64,000 bases of DNA from Siphonodentalium dalli. Its lineage: Eukaryota; Mollusca; Scaphopoda; Gadilida; Siphonodentaliidae. Below are positions 1 to 15,427 of the stretch, piece after piece. How positions within the stretch are numbered: the first letter of the stretch is position 1; every line of letters starts with the position of its first letter. The notes under the pieces are model-generated. The model did not search any database. It was not told where the DNA came from and worked only from the letters and a program-made list of their open reading frames with translations. The stretch is taken from contig CP136069.1 of assembly GCA_032622095.1 (NCBI GenBank), positions 168,010,394 to 168,074,393 of the forward strand. Reading direction: 5' to 3'. A program made the position numbers and the translations under genes.

Positions 1-2757
1 CTCAAGGTCATACAAAATTCCATATTAGTGCATCGACTGGGTATGTTCAATGGCTATGCAGGTACGCAAAAGTCCCAACTCAATATATCAAGCCATTCTG
101 GATTTCGTATAAAGAGCGTTCTTTTATTATTCGACCATAGTCAACTTGTAAACCGGAGGGCGACCCCTATCATGTTTCGTTGGTTCATAACAGATGTGCA
201 TGCGCAAATAATGAAAAAAGTCCGAACCCGATATCTCAAGCCGTTTAGGAGGAGATACGTTAACAACAATAAAACAGATAAAGAGCGTTCTTTCCAAAGG
301 TCAAGGTCAGACGAAATTCCTTATTGGTGCATCGACTGCGAATGCCCAATGGCTATGGAGGTACATAATTTTAAATCAATTGGCCAAGCCGTTTCAACGA
401 TATAAGAAATCAAACATCGATTTAGCAGGTTTGCAAGTCATTCTAGAGGTCCGAAAACCCCATAAAAATCAGGTTTTTAAGCAGCCATAACTCGAGAAGT
501 TTAAGTCCGATTTTAAAAATCTGAGCGGAGTAGTGGTCAGCGACAACTAAAGATTATGTCCAACAAATTTCATCAAAATATGCGCTAAAATAGTTTTGAG
601 ATACATACCCTCACGCCCGCTCTCCCGAACCGGAAGTTATATCCGTTAACTATATATATCGTTCGATAGCGCAGAGTTTGCTGCACATAATGCAAAAAGT
701 ATCAACTTAATATCTCAAGCCGTTCTATATTGCATATAAAGAGCGTTGTTTTATCCTTCGACCAGTAGCGAACTTTTAAACCGGAAGTGCGAACCCTATA
801 ATTTTTCGGCGGTTCATAACACACATACATGCGCAAATAACGAAAAAATTCCGAACTCGATATCTCATGCCGTTTCGGAGGAGATATGTTCACAACAATA
901 AAACAGATAGAGAGCGTTGTTTCCAAAGTTCAAGGTCACACGAAATTCACTATTTGTGCCTCGACTTCGTATACTCAATGGCTATGCAGATACCAAATTT
1001 AAAATCAATCGGTCAAGCCGTTTCGACGATATAAGAATTCAAACCTCGATTTCGCAAGTTACTTTTGTGTCGCGAAAAACCCCCAAAAATCAACAAAATG
1101 GCGATAACTCCGAAGGTCAAGGTCGGACGAAATTCTCAATGGTCCATTTTCAGAGAACTTTCAAAGTTATATACTAAAGCGGAAAACAGTAGGCGAATCG
1201 GTCCAGCCGTTCCGGAGATTAAGGCATGTTATCGGAAAAAGCCCAGAAGAATTAGAAATATAATACTAGAATGAAACTGTAATTGCACAGCAATTTCGAT
1301 ACTTCCATGTTCGCCAATGGCGGAATTGTGTCACCTGATAAAGCGTCAGTTTTCAGGAGACACATATCAGTATGGTGATACTGTAGCTCATAGTAATACT
1401 CGGCAACCACAGAGTCTATCCACCAAATTCCATCAAAATCTGCACCAAAAACAATTTGATATACATACCCACACGCCCGTTCTCCCGAACCGGAAGTGAA
1501 ATCCGTTAACTATATCGTTCGAGAGCACAGAGTTTGCTGCACATCATGCACAAAGTCCCAACTCAATATCTCGAGCCGTTCCGGATTTCCCATAAAGAGC
1601 GTTGTTTTATCCTTCGACCAGTAGCGAACTTTTAAACCGGAAGTGCGAACCCTACCATTTTTCGGCGGTTCATAACACACATACATGCGCAAATCATGAA
1701 AAAAGTCCGAACTCGATATCTCAAGCCGTTTAGGAGGAGAGACGATAACAACAATAAAACCGATAAAGAGCGTTGTTTCCAAAGATCAAGGTCAGACGAA
1801 ATTCCTTATTTATGCATCGACAACAAATGCTCACCGGCTATGCAGATACAAAATTTCAAATCAATTGGCGAAGCCGTTTCTACGGTATAAGAAATCAAAT
1901 ATCGATTTTGCAATTTTGCAAGCCATTATAGGGGTCGGAAAACCCCATAAAAATTAGGTTTTTAAGCAGCCATAACTCGAGAAGTTTAGGACCGATTTTA
2001 AAAATTTGAGCGGAGTAGTAGTAAGCGACAACTAAAGATTATGTCCAATAAATTTCATCAAAATCTGGGCCAAATAGTTTTGAGATACATACTCACACGC
2101 CCGTTCTCTCGAACCGGAAGTGAAATCCGTTAACTATATATATCGTTCGAGAGCACAGAGTTTGCTGCACAACATGCAAAAAGTCCCAACTCAATATCTC
2201 AAGCCGTTCTGGATTGCCTATAAAGAGCGTTGTTTTATCCTTCGACCAGTAGCGAACTTTTAAACCGGAAGTGCGAACCCTATCATTTTTCGGCGGTTCA
2301 TAACAAACATACATGCGCAAATCATGAAAAAAGTCCGAACTCGATAGCTCAGGCCGTTTAGGAGGAGATACGATAACAACACTAAAACCGATAAAGAGCG
2401 TTGTTTCCAAAGGTCAAGGTCAGACAAAATTCCCTATTTATACATCGACTTTGTATACTCAATGGCTATACAGGTACCAAATTTCAAATCGATCGGTCCA
2501 GCCATTTCGACGATATAAGAATTCAAACATCGATTTTGCAAGTTACTTTTGTGTCGCGAAAACCTCCGAAATATCAACAAAATGGCGATAACTCCGAAGG
2601 TCAAGGTCGGACGAAATTCTCAATGGGCCATTTTCAGAGAACTTCCAAAGTTATATACTAAAGCCGAAACAGTAGGTGAATCCGTCCAGCCGTTCCGGAG
2701 ATTAAGACATGTTATTGGAATAAGAAGAAGAAGAATAAAAGCCAGAAGAATTACAAT
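1..2757. repeat. Diverged higher-order tandem repeat (~1.48-kb unit, ~0.6-0.86-kb modules)
   Basis: A recognisable module (AAAGAGCGTT...TTCGACC...AAACCGGA) recurs near 117, 741, 1600 and 2227, so spacings alternate about 624, 859 and 627 bp. Longer blocks repeat at about 1484 bp: the phrase AACAAAATGGCGATAACTCC lies near 1092 and 2576, and CAGCCATAACTCGAGAAG near 483 and 1970. Copies differ by many substitutions and short indels, so this is older than the neighbouring array. Short open frames on both strands (for example minus 1510-1782 and 2093-2410) recur with the module and look like chance translations of a repeat; I do not call genes. The block shares the words GGAGGAGAT and CATAACTC with the 1403-bp units and ends at the same type of hairpin, suggesting one superfamily. 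A decayed hairpin-like end (ATACTTCCATG) is seen near 1300, where one 1.48-kb copy gives way to the next. Confidence 0.8.
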
Positions 2758-2784
2758 ATACTTCCATGTTACACATGGAAGTAT
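2758..2784. other. Terminal hairpin closing the 1-2757 repeat block
   Basis: A perfect 12-bp stem, ATACTTCCATGT paired with ACATGGAAGTAT, with a 3-nt loop, followed by an (ATA)n tract. The same outer arms (ATACTTCC/GGAAGTAT) with different inner bases close every unit of the following array and the module ending at 21392. The position at the end of unrelated-looking bodies suggests a conserved 3' terminus of a rolling-circle (Helitron/Helentron-like) family; that family assignment is inference. Confidence 0.75.
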
Positions 2785-2830
2785 AATAATAATAATAATA
2801 TTGGAAAAAAATAAAAAATTGAATAACAAT

Positions 2831-4171
2831 ATACTTCCATATTAAAATATGGAAGTATAATAAGGGAATCGCGCGAAATTGATTGGTATGTCGATATTAT
2901 GGTTTATTGACATTTCTGTGTTCAGTTTGAACGTTCTGGTGTGACCTCCACCCATGCCTCGAAATTTGGTGACGTGGATAGAAAAGTCGCCATATCTCGG
3001 CCAATTTTTGAGATATCTTGCTAATTTTTGCGTCATTGTGTTCGTATTTGATGTCCCTATAATATTTACCAGGGTTTTGGTGAGGTATTGTGCCGATATT
3101 TTATAATGTAGGCCAATATGTATGTTGTTCTGTTCATACTTTTCGAATATCTCTCGCCTCTATCGACATAATACGGCAAGTAGGTAATCGTTTAGAAGTA
3201 CTAGAAATTCCCCATCGAATGACATCAAACACGTGACGATTGGTTGAAGGAATTTAAATTCATAGTGCATTTTCTGTAAACTTGAAAAAAAGGAAGTGGC
3301 CACAATTTCTACATTTCTCAACCGATTCATAAAATTCACTCATAATGACACTCAGTACATCTTATAGATACTTCACAACAATTTTGGTTCAAATCAGCGA
3401 CCAAAAACAATTGACAAATTTTGACCCCCTCCCTAGTGCGGACAAATTTCATTGGACCTTGGTCAAAATTTCACCATTTCATCTTCTCTCTATAGATAAG
3501 ACGCTCACATAAACCAAATCCAGTTTATATGCGTCGTCTAGGAGGAGATAGAGTCAAAAGCACTTTCTCCTCAATTGATGTATGAATACAATGTTCGATG
3601 GTCTGTAACTTGGACATTTCTCAACCGATTTACAAAATTCTTTCAGGAGGATCATTGGTACGTCCTATAGATACACGACAGTAAAAATAGTTGAAATCAT
3701 CGCAAAAAAAAAATTGCGAAAATTTTGCCCCCACCCAAACCCCAAAAATATAAGTCCGTCCCTGTTCAAAACTTTTTTTCGTATCAAGTTGCTAATGATT
3801 AACTGCATAGAAGATCTCAAATCTGGATACCTTGCATGCCATAGCCAGACACAGGATATGAAATAAATCGAGTTTTGCGAACCATGGGCGACAACTCTGT
3901 GGCGAAAGCGCGGACATAAATTGTAATGCATTCATCCAATAGGGCATAATGAGGTGTACATATGGTCCATATTTGGAGTCTCTGCTGCTCATACTTTTCG
4001 AGATCTAGCATCCCCATTTTTTCACAAAAGGGGAGATAACTCTGTAAATCAAGGGCGGACAATATCCTATATAGTCTATTGACCTAGAATTAGTATAGGT
4101 CTATATACGTACGAAATTCCAGATCTCTATATATTGTACTTCCAGAGATATAAGAGTTACAAATTTGCTAA

Positions 4172-4203
<32 letters not shown>

Positions 4204-5574
4204 TTGGAAAAAAATAAAAAATTGAATAACAATATACTTCCATATTAAAATATGGAAGTATAATAAGGGAATCGCGCGAAATTGATTGGTATGTCGATAT
4301 TATGGTTTATTGACATTTCTGTGTTCAGTTTGAACGTTCTGGTGTGACCTCCACCCATGCCTCGAAATTTGGTGACGTGGATAGAAAAGTCGCCATATCT
4401 CGGCCAATTTTTGAGATATCTTGCTAATTTTTGCGTCATTGTGTTCGTATTTGATGTCCCTATAATATTTACCAGGGTTTTGGTGAGGTATTGTGCCGAT
4501 ATTTTATAATGTAGGCCAATATGTATGTTGTTCTGTTCATACTTTTCGAATATCTCTCGCCTCTATCGACATAATACGGCAAGTAGGTAATCGTTTAGAA
4601 GTACTAGAAATTCCCCATCGAATGACATCAAACACGTGACGATTGGTTGAAGGAATTTAAATTCATAGTGCATTTTCTGTAAACTTGAAAAAAAGGAAGT
4701 GGCCACAATTTCTACATTTCTCAACCGATTCATAAAATTCACTCATAATGACACTCAGTACATCTTATAGATACTTCACAACAATTTTGGTTCAAATCAG
4801 CGACCAAAAACAATTGACAAATTTTGACCCCCTCCCTAGTGCGGACAAATTTCATTGGACCTTGGTCAAAATTTCACCATTTCATCTTCTCTCTATAGAT
4901 AAGACGCTCACATAAACCAAATCCAGTTTATATGCGTCGTCTAGGAGGAGATAGAGTCAAAAGCACTTTCTCCTCAATTGATGTATGAATACAATGTTCG
5001 ATGGTCTGTAACTTGGACATTTCTCAACCGATTTACAAAATTCTTTCAGGAGGATCATTGGTACGTCCTATAGATACACGACAGTAAAAATAGTTGAAAT
5101 CATCGCAAAAAAAAAATTGCGAAAATTTTGCCCCCACCCAAACCCCAAAAATATAAGTCCGTCCCTGTTCAAAACTTTTTTTCGTATCAAGTTGCTAATG
5201 ATTAACTGCATAGAAGATCTCAAATCTGGATACCTTGCATGCCATAGCCAGACACAGGATATGAAATAAATCGAGTTTTGCGAACCATGGGCGACAACTC
5301 TGTGGCGAAAGCGCGGACATAAATTGTAATGCATTCATCCAATAGGGCATAATGAGGTGTACATATGGTCCATATTTGGAGTCTCTGCTGCTCATACTTT
5401 TCGAGATCTAGCATCCCCATTTTTTCACAAAAGGGGAGATAACTCTGTAAATCAAGGGCGGACAATATCCTATATAGTCTATTGACCTAGAATTAGTATA
5501 GGTCTATATACGTACGAAATTCCAGATCTCTATATATTGTACTTCCAGAGATATAAGAGTTACAAATTTGCTAA

Positions 5575-5606
<32 letters not shown>

Positions 5607-6977
5607 TTGGAAAAAAATAAAAAATTGAATAACAATATACTTCCATATTAAAATATGGAAGTATAATAAGGGAATCGCGCGAAATTGATTGGTATGTCGA
5701 TATTATGGTTTATTGACATTTCTGTGTTCAGTTTGAACGTTCTGGTGTGACCTCCACCCATGCCTCGAAATTTGGTGACGTGGATAGAAAAGTCGCCATA
5801 TCTCGGCCAATTTTTGAGATATCTTGCTAATTTTTGCGTCATTGTGTTCGTATTTGATGTCCCTATAATATTTACCAGGGTTTTGGTGAGGTATTGTGCC
5901 GATATTTTATAATGTAGGCCAATATGTATGTTGTTCTGTTCATACTTTTCGAATATCTCTCGCCTCTATCGACATAATACGGCAAGTAGGTAATCGTTTA
6001 GAAGTACTAGAAATTCCCCATCGAATGACATCAAACACGTGACGATTGGTTGAAGGAATTTAAATTCATAGTGCATTTTCTGTAAACTTGAAAAAAAGGA
6101 AGTGGCCACAATTTCTACATTTCTCAACCGATTCATAAAATTCACTCATAATGACACTCAGTACATCTTATAGATACTTCACAACAATTTTGGTTCAAAT
6201 CAGCGACCAAAAACAATTGACAAATTTTGACCCCCTCCCTAGTGCGGACAAATTTCATTGGACCTTGGTCAAAATTTCACCATTTCATCTTCTCTCTATA
6301 GATAAGACGCTCACATAAACCAAATCCAGTTTATATGCGTCGTCTAGGAGGAGATAGAGTCAAAAGCACTTTCTCCTCAATTGATGTATGAATACAATGT
6401 TCGATGGTCTGTAACTTGGACATTTCTCAACCGATTTACAAAATTCTTTCAGGAGGATCATTGGTACGTCCTATAGATACACGACAGTAAAAATAGTTGA
6501 AATCATCGCAAAAAAAAAATTGCGAAAATTTTGCCCCCACCCAAACCCCAAAAATATAAGTCCGTCCCTGTTCAAAACTTTTTTTCGTATCAAGTTGCTA
6601 ATGATTAACTGCATAGAAGATCTCAAATCTGGATACCTTGCATGCCATAGCCAGACACAGGATATGAAATAAATCGAGTTTTGCGAACCATGGGCGACAA
6701 CTCTGTGGCGAAAGCGCGGACATAAATTGTAATGCATTCATCCAATAGGGCATAATGAGGTGTACATATGGTCCATATTTGGAGTCTCTGCTGCTCATAC
6801 TTTTCGAGATCTAGCATCCCCATTTTTTCACAAAAGGGGAGATAACTCTGTAAATCAAGGGCGGACAATATCCTATATAGTCTATTGACCTAGAATTAGT
6901 ATAGGTCTATATACGTACGAAATTCCAGATCTCTATATATTGTACTTCCAGAGATATAAGAGTTACAAATTTGCTAA

Positions 6978-7009
<32 letters not shown>

Positions 7010-8380
7010 TTGGAAAAAAATAAAAAATTGAATAACAATATACTTCCATATTAAAATATGGAAGTATAATAAGGGAATCGCGCGAAATTGATTGGTATGT
7101 CGATATTATGGTTTATTGACATTTCTGTGTTCAGTTTGAACGTTCTGGTGTGACCTCCACCCATGCCTCGAAATTTGGTGACGTGGATAGAAAAGTCGCC
7201 ATATCTCGGCCAATTTTTGAGATATCTTGCTAATTTTTGCGTCATTGTGTTCGTATTTGATGTCCCTATAATATTTACCAGGGTTTTGGTGAGGTATTGT
7301 GCCGATATTTTATAATGTAGGCCAATATGTATGTTGTTCTGTTCATACTTTTCGAATATCTCTCGCCTCTATCGACATAATACGGCAAGTAGGTAATCGT
7401 TTAGAAGTACTAGAAATTCCCCATCGAATGACATCAAACACGTGACGATTGGTTGAAGGAATTTAAATTCATAGTGCATTTTCTGTAAACTTGAAAAAAA
7501 GGAAGTGGCCACAATTTCTACATTTCTCAACCGATTCATAAAATTCACTCATAATGACACTCAGTACATCTTATAGATACTTCACAACAATTTTGGTTCA
7601 AATCAGCGACCAAAAACAATTGACAAATTTTGACCCCCTCCCTAGTGCGGACAAATTTCATTGGACCTTGGTCAAAATTTCACCATTTCATCTTCTCTCT
7701 ATAGATAAGACGCTCACATAAACCAAATCCAGTTTATATGCGTCGTCTAGGAGGAGATAGAGTCAAAAGCACTTTCTCCTCAATTGATGTATGAATACAA
7801 TGTTCGATGGTCTGTAACTTGGACATTTCTCAACCGATTTACAAAATTCTTTCAGGAGGATCATTGGTACGTCCTATAGATACACGACAGTAAAAATAGT
7901 TGAAATCATCGCAAAAAAAAAATTGCGAAAATTTTGCCCCCACCCAAACCCCAAAAATATAAGTCCGTCCCTGTTCAAAACTTTTTTTCGTATCAAGTTG
8001 CTAATGATTAACTGCATAGAAGATCTCAAATCTGGATACCTTGCATGCCATAGCCAGACACAGGATATGAAATAAATCGAGTTTTGCGAACCATGGGCGA
8101 CAACTCTGTGGCGAAAGCGCGGACATAAATTGTAATGCATTCATCCAATAGGGCATAATGAGGTGTACATATGGTCCATATTTGGAGTCTCTGCTGCTCA
8201 TACTTTTCGAGATCTAGCATCCCCATTTTTTCACAAAAGGGGAGATAACTCTGTAAATCAAGGGCGGACAATATCCTATATAGTCTATTGACCTAGAATT
8301 AGTATAGGTCTATATACGTACGAAATTCCAGATCTCTATATATTGTACTTCCAGAGATATAAGAGTTACAAATTTGCTAA

Positions 8381-8412
<32 letters not shown>

Positions 8413-9783
8413 TTGGAAAAAAATAAAAAATTGAATAACAATATACTTCCATATTAAAATATGGAAGTATAATAAGGGAATCGCGCGAAATTGATTGGTA
8501 TGTCGATATTATGGTTTATTGACATTTCTGTGTTCAGTTTGAACGTTCTGGTGTGACCTCCACCCATGCCTCGAAATTTGGTGACGTGGATAGAAAAGTC
8601 GCCATATCTCGGCCAATTTTTGAGATATCTTGCTAATTTTTGCGTCATTGTGTTCGTATTTGATGTCCCTATAATATTTACCAGGGTTTTGGTGAGGTAT
8701 TGTGCCGATATTTTATAATGTAGGCCAATATGTATGTTGTTCTGTTCATACTTTTCGAATATCTCTCGCCTCTATCGACATAATACGGCAAGTAGGTAAT
8801 CGTTTAGAAGTACTAGAAATTCCCCATCGAATGACATCAAACACGTGACGATTGGTTGAAGGAATTTAAATTCATAGTGCATTTTCTGTAAACTTGAAAA
8901 AAAGGAAGTGGCCACAATTTCTACATTTCTCAACCGATTCATAAAATTCACTCATAATGACACTCAGTACATCTTATAGATACTTCACAACAATTTTGGT
9001 TCAAATCAGCGACCAAAAACAATTGACAAATTTTGACCCCCTCCCTAGTGCGGACAAATTTCATTGGACCTTGGTCAAAATTTCACCATTTCATCTTCTC
9101 TCTATAGATAAGACGCTCACATAAACCAAATCCAGTTTATATGCGTCGTCTAGGAGGAGATAGAGTCAAAAGCACTTTCTCCTCAATTGATGTATGAATA
9201 CAATGTTCGATGGTCTGTAACTTGGACATTTCTCAACCGATTTACAAAATTCTTTCAGGAGGATCATTGGTACGTCCTATAGATACACGACAGTAAAAAT
9301 AGTTGAAATCATCGCAAAAAAAAAATTGCGAAAATTTTGCCCCCACCCAAACCCCAAAAATATAAGTCCGTCCCTGTTCAAAACTTTTTTTCGTATCAAG
9401 TTGCTAATGATTAACTGCATAGAAGATCTCAAATCTGGATACCTTGCATGCCATAGCCAGACACAGGATATGAAATAAATCGAGTTTTGCGAACCATGGG
9501 CGACAACTCTGTGGCGAAAGCGCGGACATAAATTGTAATGCATTCATCCAATAGGGCATAATGAGGTGTACATATGGTCCATATTTGGAGTCTCTGCTGC
9601 TCATACTTTTCGAGATCTAGCATCCCCATTTTTTCACAAAAGGGGAGATAACTCTGTAAATCAAGGGCGGACAATATCCTATATAGTCTATTGACCTAGA
9701 ATTAGTATAGGTCTATATACGTACGAAATTCCAGATCTCTATATATTGTACTTCCAGAGATATAAGAGTTACAAATTTGCTAA

Positions 9784-9815
<32 letters not shown>

Positions 9816-11186
9816 TTGGAAAAAAATAAAAAATTGAATAACAATATACTTCCATATTAAAATATGGAAGTATAATAAGGGAATCGCGCGAAATTGATTG
9901 GTATGTCGATATTATGGTTTATTGACATTTCTGTGTTCAGTTTGAACGTTCTGGTGTGACCTCCACCCATGCCTCGAAATTTGGTGACGTGGATAGAAAA
10001 GTCGCCATATCTCGGCCAATTTTTGAGATATCTTGCTAATTTTTGCGTCATTGTGTTCGTATTTGATGTCCCTATAATATTTACCAGGGTTTTGGTGAGG
10101 TATTGTGCCGATATTTTATAATGTAGGCCAATATGTATGTTGTTCTGTTCATACTTTTCGAATATCTCTCGCCTCTATCGACATAATACGGCAAGTAGGT
10201 AATCGTTTAGAAGTACTAGAAATTCCCCATCGAATGACATCAAACACGTGACGATTGGTTGAAGGAATTTAAATTCATAGTGCATTTTCTGTAAACTTGA
10301 AAAAAAGGAAGTGGCCACAATTTCTACATTTCTCAACCGATTCATAAAATTCACTCATAATGACACTCAGTACATCTTATAGATACTTCACAACAATTTT
10401 GGTTCAAATCAGCGACCAAAAACAATTGACAAATTTTGACCCCCTCCCTAGTGCGGACAAATTTCATTGGACCTTGGTCAAAATTTCACCATTTCATCTT
10501 CTCTCTATAGATAAGACGCTCACATAAACCAAATCCAGTTTATATGCGTCGTCTAGGAGGAGATAGAGTCAAAAGCACTTTCTCCTCAATTGATGTATGA
10601 ATACAATGTTCGATGGTCTGTAACTTGGACATTTCTCAACCGATTTACAAAATTCTTTCAGGAGGATCATTGGTACGTCCTATAGATACACGACAGTAAA
10701 AATAGTTGAAATCATCGCAAAAAAAAAATTGCGAAAATTTTGCCCCCACCCAAACCCCAAAAATATAAGTCCGTCCCTGTTCAAAACTTTTTTTCGTATC
10801 AAGTTGCTAATGATTAACTGCATAGAAGATCTCAAATCTGGATACCTTGCATGCCATAGCCAGACACAGGATATGAAATAAATCGAGTTTTGCGAACCAT
10901 GGGCGACAACTCTGTGGCGAAAGCGCGGACATAAATTGTAATGCATTCATCCAATAGGGCATAATGAGGTGTACATATGGTCCATATTTGGAGTCTCTGC
11001 TGCTCATACTTTTCGAGATCTAGCATCCCCATTTTTTCACAAAAGGGGAGATAACTCTGTAAATCAAGGGCGGACAATATCCTATATAGTCTATTGACCT
11101 AGAATTAGTATAGGTCTATATACGTACGAAATTCCAGATCTCTATATATTGTACTTCCAGAGATATAAGAGTTACAAATTTGCTAA

Positions 11187-11218
<32 letters not shown>

Positions 11219-12589
11219 TTGGAAAAAAATAAAAAATTGAATAACAATATACTTCCATATTAAAATATGGAAGTATAATAAGGGAATCGCGCGAAATTGA
11301 TTGGTATGTCGATATTATGGTTTATTGACATTTCTGTGTTCAGTTTGAACGTTCTGGTGTGACCTCCACCCATGCCTCGAAATTTGGTGACGTGGATAGA
11401 AAAGTCGCCATATCTCGGCCAATTTTTGAGATATCTTGCTAATTTTTGCGTCATTGTGTTCGTATTTGATGTCCCTATAATATTTACCAGGGTTTTGGTG
11501 AGGTATTGTGCCGATATTTTATAATGTAGGCCAATATGTATGTTGTTCTGTTCATACTTTTCGAATATCTCTCGCCTCTATCGACATAATACGGCAAGTA
11601 GGTAATCGTTTAGAAGTACTAGAAATTCCCCATCGAATGACATCAAACACGTGACGATTGGTTGAAGGAATTTAAATTCATAGTGCATTTTCTGTAAACT
11701 TGAAAAAAAGGAAGTGGCCACAATTTCTACATTTCTCAACCGATTCATAAAATTCACTCATAATGACACTCAGTACATCTTATAGATACTTCACAACAAT
11801 TTTGGTTCAAATCAGCGACCAAAAACAATTGACAAATTTTGACCCCCTCCCTAGTGCGGACAAATTTCATTGGACCTTGGTCAAAATTTCACCATTTCAT
11901 CTTCTCTCTATAGATAAGACGCTCACATAAACCAAATCCAGTTTATATGCGTCGTCTAGGAGGAGATAGAGTCAAAAGCACTTTCTCCTCAATTGATGTA
12001 TGAATACAATGTTCGATGGTCTGTAACTTGGACATTTCTCAACCGATTTACAAAATTCTTTCAGGAGGATCATTGGTACGTCCTATAGATACACGACAGT
12101 AAAAATAGTTGAAATCATCGCAAAAAAAAAATTGCGAAAATTTTGCCCCCACCCAAACCCCAAAAATATAAGTCCGTCCCTGTTCAAAACTTTTTTTCGT
12201 ATCAAGTTGCTAATGATTAACTGCATAGAAGATCTCAAATCTGGATACCTTGCATGCCATAGCCAGACACAGGATATGAAATAAATCGAGTTTTGCGAAC
12301 CATGGGCGACAACTCTGTGGCGAAAGCGCGGACATAAATTGTAATGCATTCATCCAATAGGGCATAATGAGGTGTACATATGGTCCATATTTGGAGTCTC
12401 TGCTGCTCATACTTTTCGAGATCTAGCATCCCCATTTTTTCACAAAAGGGGAGATAACTCTGTAAATCAAGGGCGGACAATATCCTATATAGTCTATTGA
12501 CCTAGAATTAGTATAGGTCTATATACGTACGAAATTCCAGATCTCTATATATTGTACTTCCAGAGATATAAGAGTTACAAATTTGCTAA

Positions 12590-12621
<32 letters not shown>

Positions 12622-13992
12622 TTGGAAAAAAATAAAAAATTGAATAACAATATACTTCCATATTAAAATATGGAAGTATAATAAGGGAATCGCGCGAAAT
12701 TGATTGGTATGTCGATATTATGGTTTATTGACATTTCTGTGTTCAGTTTGAACGTTCTGGTGTGACCTCCACCCATGCCTCGAAATTTGGTGACGTGGAT
12801 AGAAAAGTCGCCATATCTCGGCCAATTTTTGAGATATCTTGCTAATTTTTGCGTCATTGTGTTCGTATTTGATGTCCCTATAATATTTACCAGGGTTTTG
12901 GTGAGGTATTGTGCCGATATTTTATAATGTAGGCCAATATGTATGTTGTTCTGTTCATACTTTTCGAATATCTCTCGCCTCTATCGACATAATACGGCAA
13001 GTAGGTAATCGTTTAGAAGTACTAGAAATTCCCCATCGAATGACATCAAACACGTGACGATTGGTTGAAGGAATTTAAATTCATAGTGCATTTTCTGTAA
13101 ACTTGAAAAAAAGGAAGTGGCCACAATTTCTACATTTCTCAACCGATTCATAAAATTCACTCATAATGACACTCAGTACATCTTATAGATACTTCACAAC
13201 AATTTTGGTTCAAATCAGCGACCAAAAACAATTGACAAATTTTGACCCCCTCCCTAGTGCGGACAAATTTCATTGGACCTTGGTCAAAATTTCACCATTT
13301 CATCTTCTCTCTATAGATAAGACGCTCACATAAACCAAATCCAGTTTATATGCGTCGTCTAGGAGGAGATAGAGTCAAAAGCACTTTCTCCTCAATTGAT
13401 GTATGAATACAATGTTCGATGGTCTGTAACTTGGACATTTCTCAACCGATTTACAAAATTCTTTCAGGAGGATCATTGGTACGTCCTATAGATACACGAC
13501 AGTAAAAATAGTTGAAATCATCGCAAAAAAAAAATTGCGAAAATTTTGCCCCCACCCAAACCCCAAAAATATAAGTCCGTCCCTGTTCAAAACTTTTTTT
13601 CGTATCAAGTTGCTAATGATTAACTGCATAGAAGATCTCAAATCTGGATACCTTGCATGCCATAGCCAGACACAGGATATGAAATAAATCGAGTTTTGCG
13701 AACCATGGGCGACAACTCTGTGGCGAAAGCGCGGACATAAATTGTAATGCATTCATCCAATAGGGCATAATGAGGTGTACATATGGTCCATATTTGGAGT
13801 CTCTGCTGCTCATACTTTTCGAGATCTAGCATCCCCATTTTTTCACAAAAGGGGAGATAACTCTGTAAATCAAGGGCGGACAATATCCTATATAGTCTAT
13901 TGACCTAGAATTAGTATAGGTCTATATACGTACGAAATTCCAGATCTCTATATATTGTACTTCCAGAGATATAAGAGTTACAAATTTGCTAA

Positions 13993-14024
<32 letters not shown>

Positions 14025-15395
14025 TTGGAAAAAAATAAAAAATTGAATAACAATATACTTCCATATTAAAATATGGAAGTATAATAAGGGAATCGCGCGA
14101 AATTGATTGGTATGTCGATATTATGGTTTATTGACATTTCTGTGTTCAGTTTGAACGTTCTGGTGTGACCTCCACCCATGCCTCGAAATTTGGTGACGTG
14201 GATAGAAAAGTCGCCATATCTCGGCCAATTTTTGAGATATCTTGCTAATTTTTGCGTCATTGTGTTCGTATTTGATGTCCCTATAATATTTACCAGGGTT
14301 TTGGTGAGGTATTGTGCCGATATTTTATAATGTAGGCCAATATGTATGTTGTTCTGTTCATACTTTTCGAATATCTCTCGCCTCTATCGACATAATACGG
14401 CAAGTAGGTAATCGTTTAGAAGTACTAGAAATTCCCCATCGAATGACATCAAACACGTGACGATTGGTTGAAGGAATTTAAATTCATAGTGCATTTTCTG
14501 TAAACTTGAAAAAAAGGAAGTGGCCACAATTTCTACATTTCTCAACCGATTCATAAAATTCACTCATAATGACACTCAGTACATCTTATAGATACTTCAC
14601 AACAATTTTGGTTCAAATCAGCGACCAAAAACAATTGACAAATTTTGACCCCCTCCCTAGTGCGGACAAATTTCATTGGACCTTGGTCAAAATTTCACCA
14701 TTTCATCTTCTCTCTATAGATAAGACGCTCACATAAACCAAATCCAGTTTATATGCGTCGTCTAGGAGGAGATAGAGTCAAAAGCACTTTCTCCTCAATT
14801 GATGTATGAATACAATGTTCGATGGTCTGTAACTTGGACATTTCTCAACCGATTTACAAAATTCTTTCAGGAGGATCATTGGTACGTCCTATAGATACAC
14901 GACAGTAAAAATAGTTGAAATCATCGCAAAAAAAAAATTGCGAAAATTTTGCCCCCACCCAAACCCCAAAAATATAAGTCCGTCCCTGTTCAAAACTTTT
15001 TTTCGTATCAAGTTGCTAATGATTAACTGCATAGAAGATCTCAAATCTGGATACCTTGCATGCCATAGCCAGACACAGGATATGAAATAAATCGAGTTTT
15101 GCGAACCATGGGCGACAACTCTGTGGCGAAAGCGCGGACATAAATTGTAATGCATTCATCCAATAGGGCATAATGAGGTGTACATATGGTCCATATTTGG
15201 AGTCTCTGCTGCTCATACTTTTCGAGATCTAGCATCCCCATTTTTTCACAAAAGGGGAGATAACTCTGTAAATCAAGGGCGGACAATATCCTATATAGTC
15301 TATTGACCTAGAATTAGTATAGGTCTATATACGTACGAAATTCCAGATCTCTATATATTGTACTTCCAGAGATATAAGAGTTACAAATTTGCTAA

Positions 15396-15427
<32 letters not shown>

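Noticed and set aside
702-2410. Three similar minus-strand frames of 74-105 codons
   Set aside because: They follow the diverged repeat module; differences between copies fall in all codon positions by eye, and related frames also open on the other strand.
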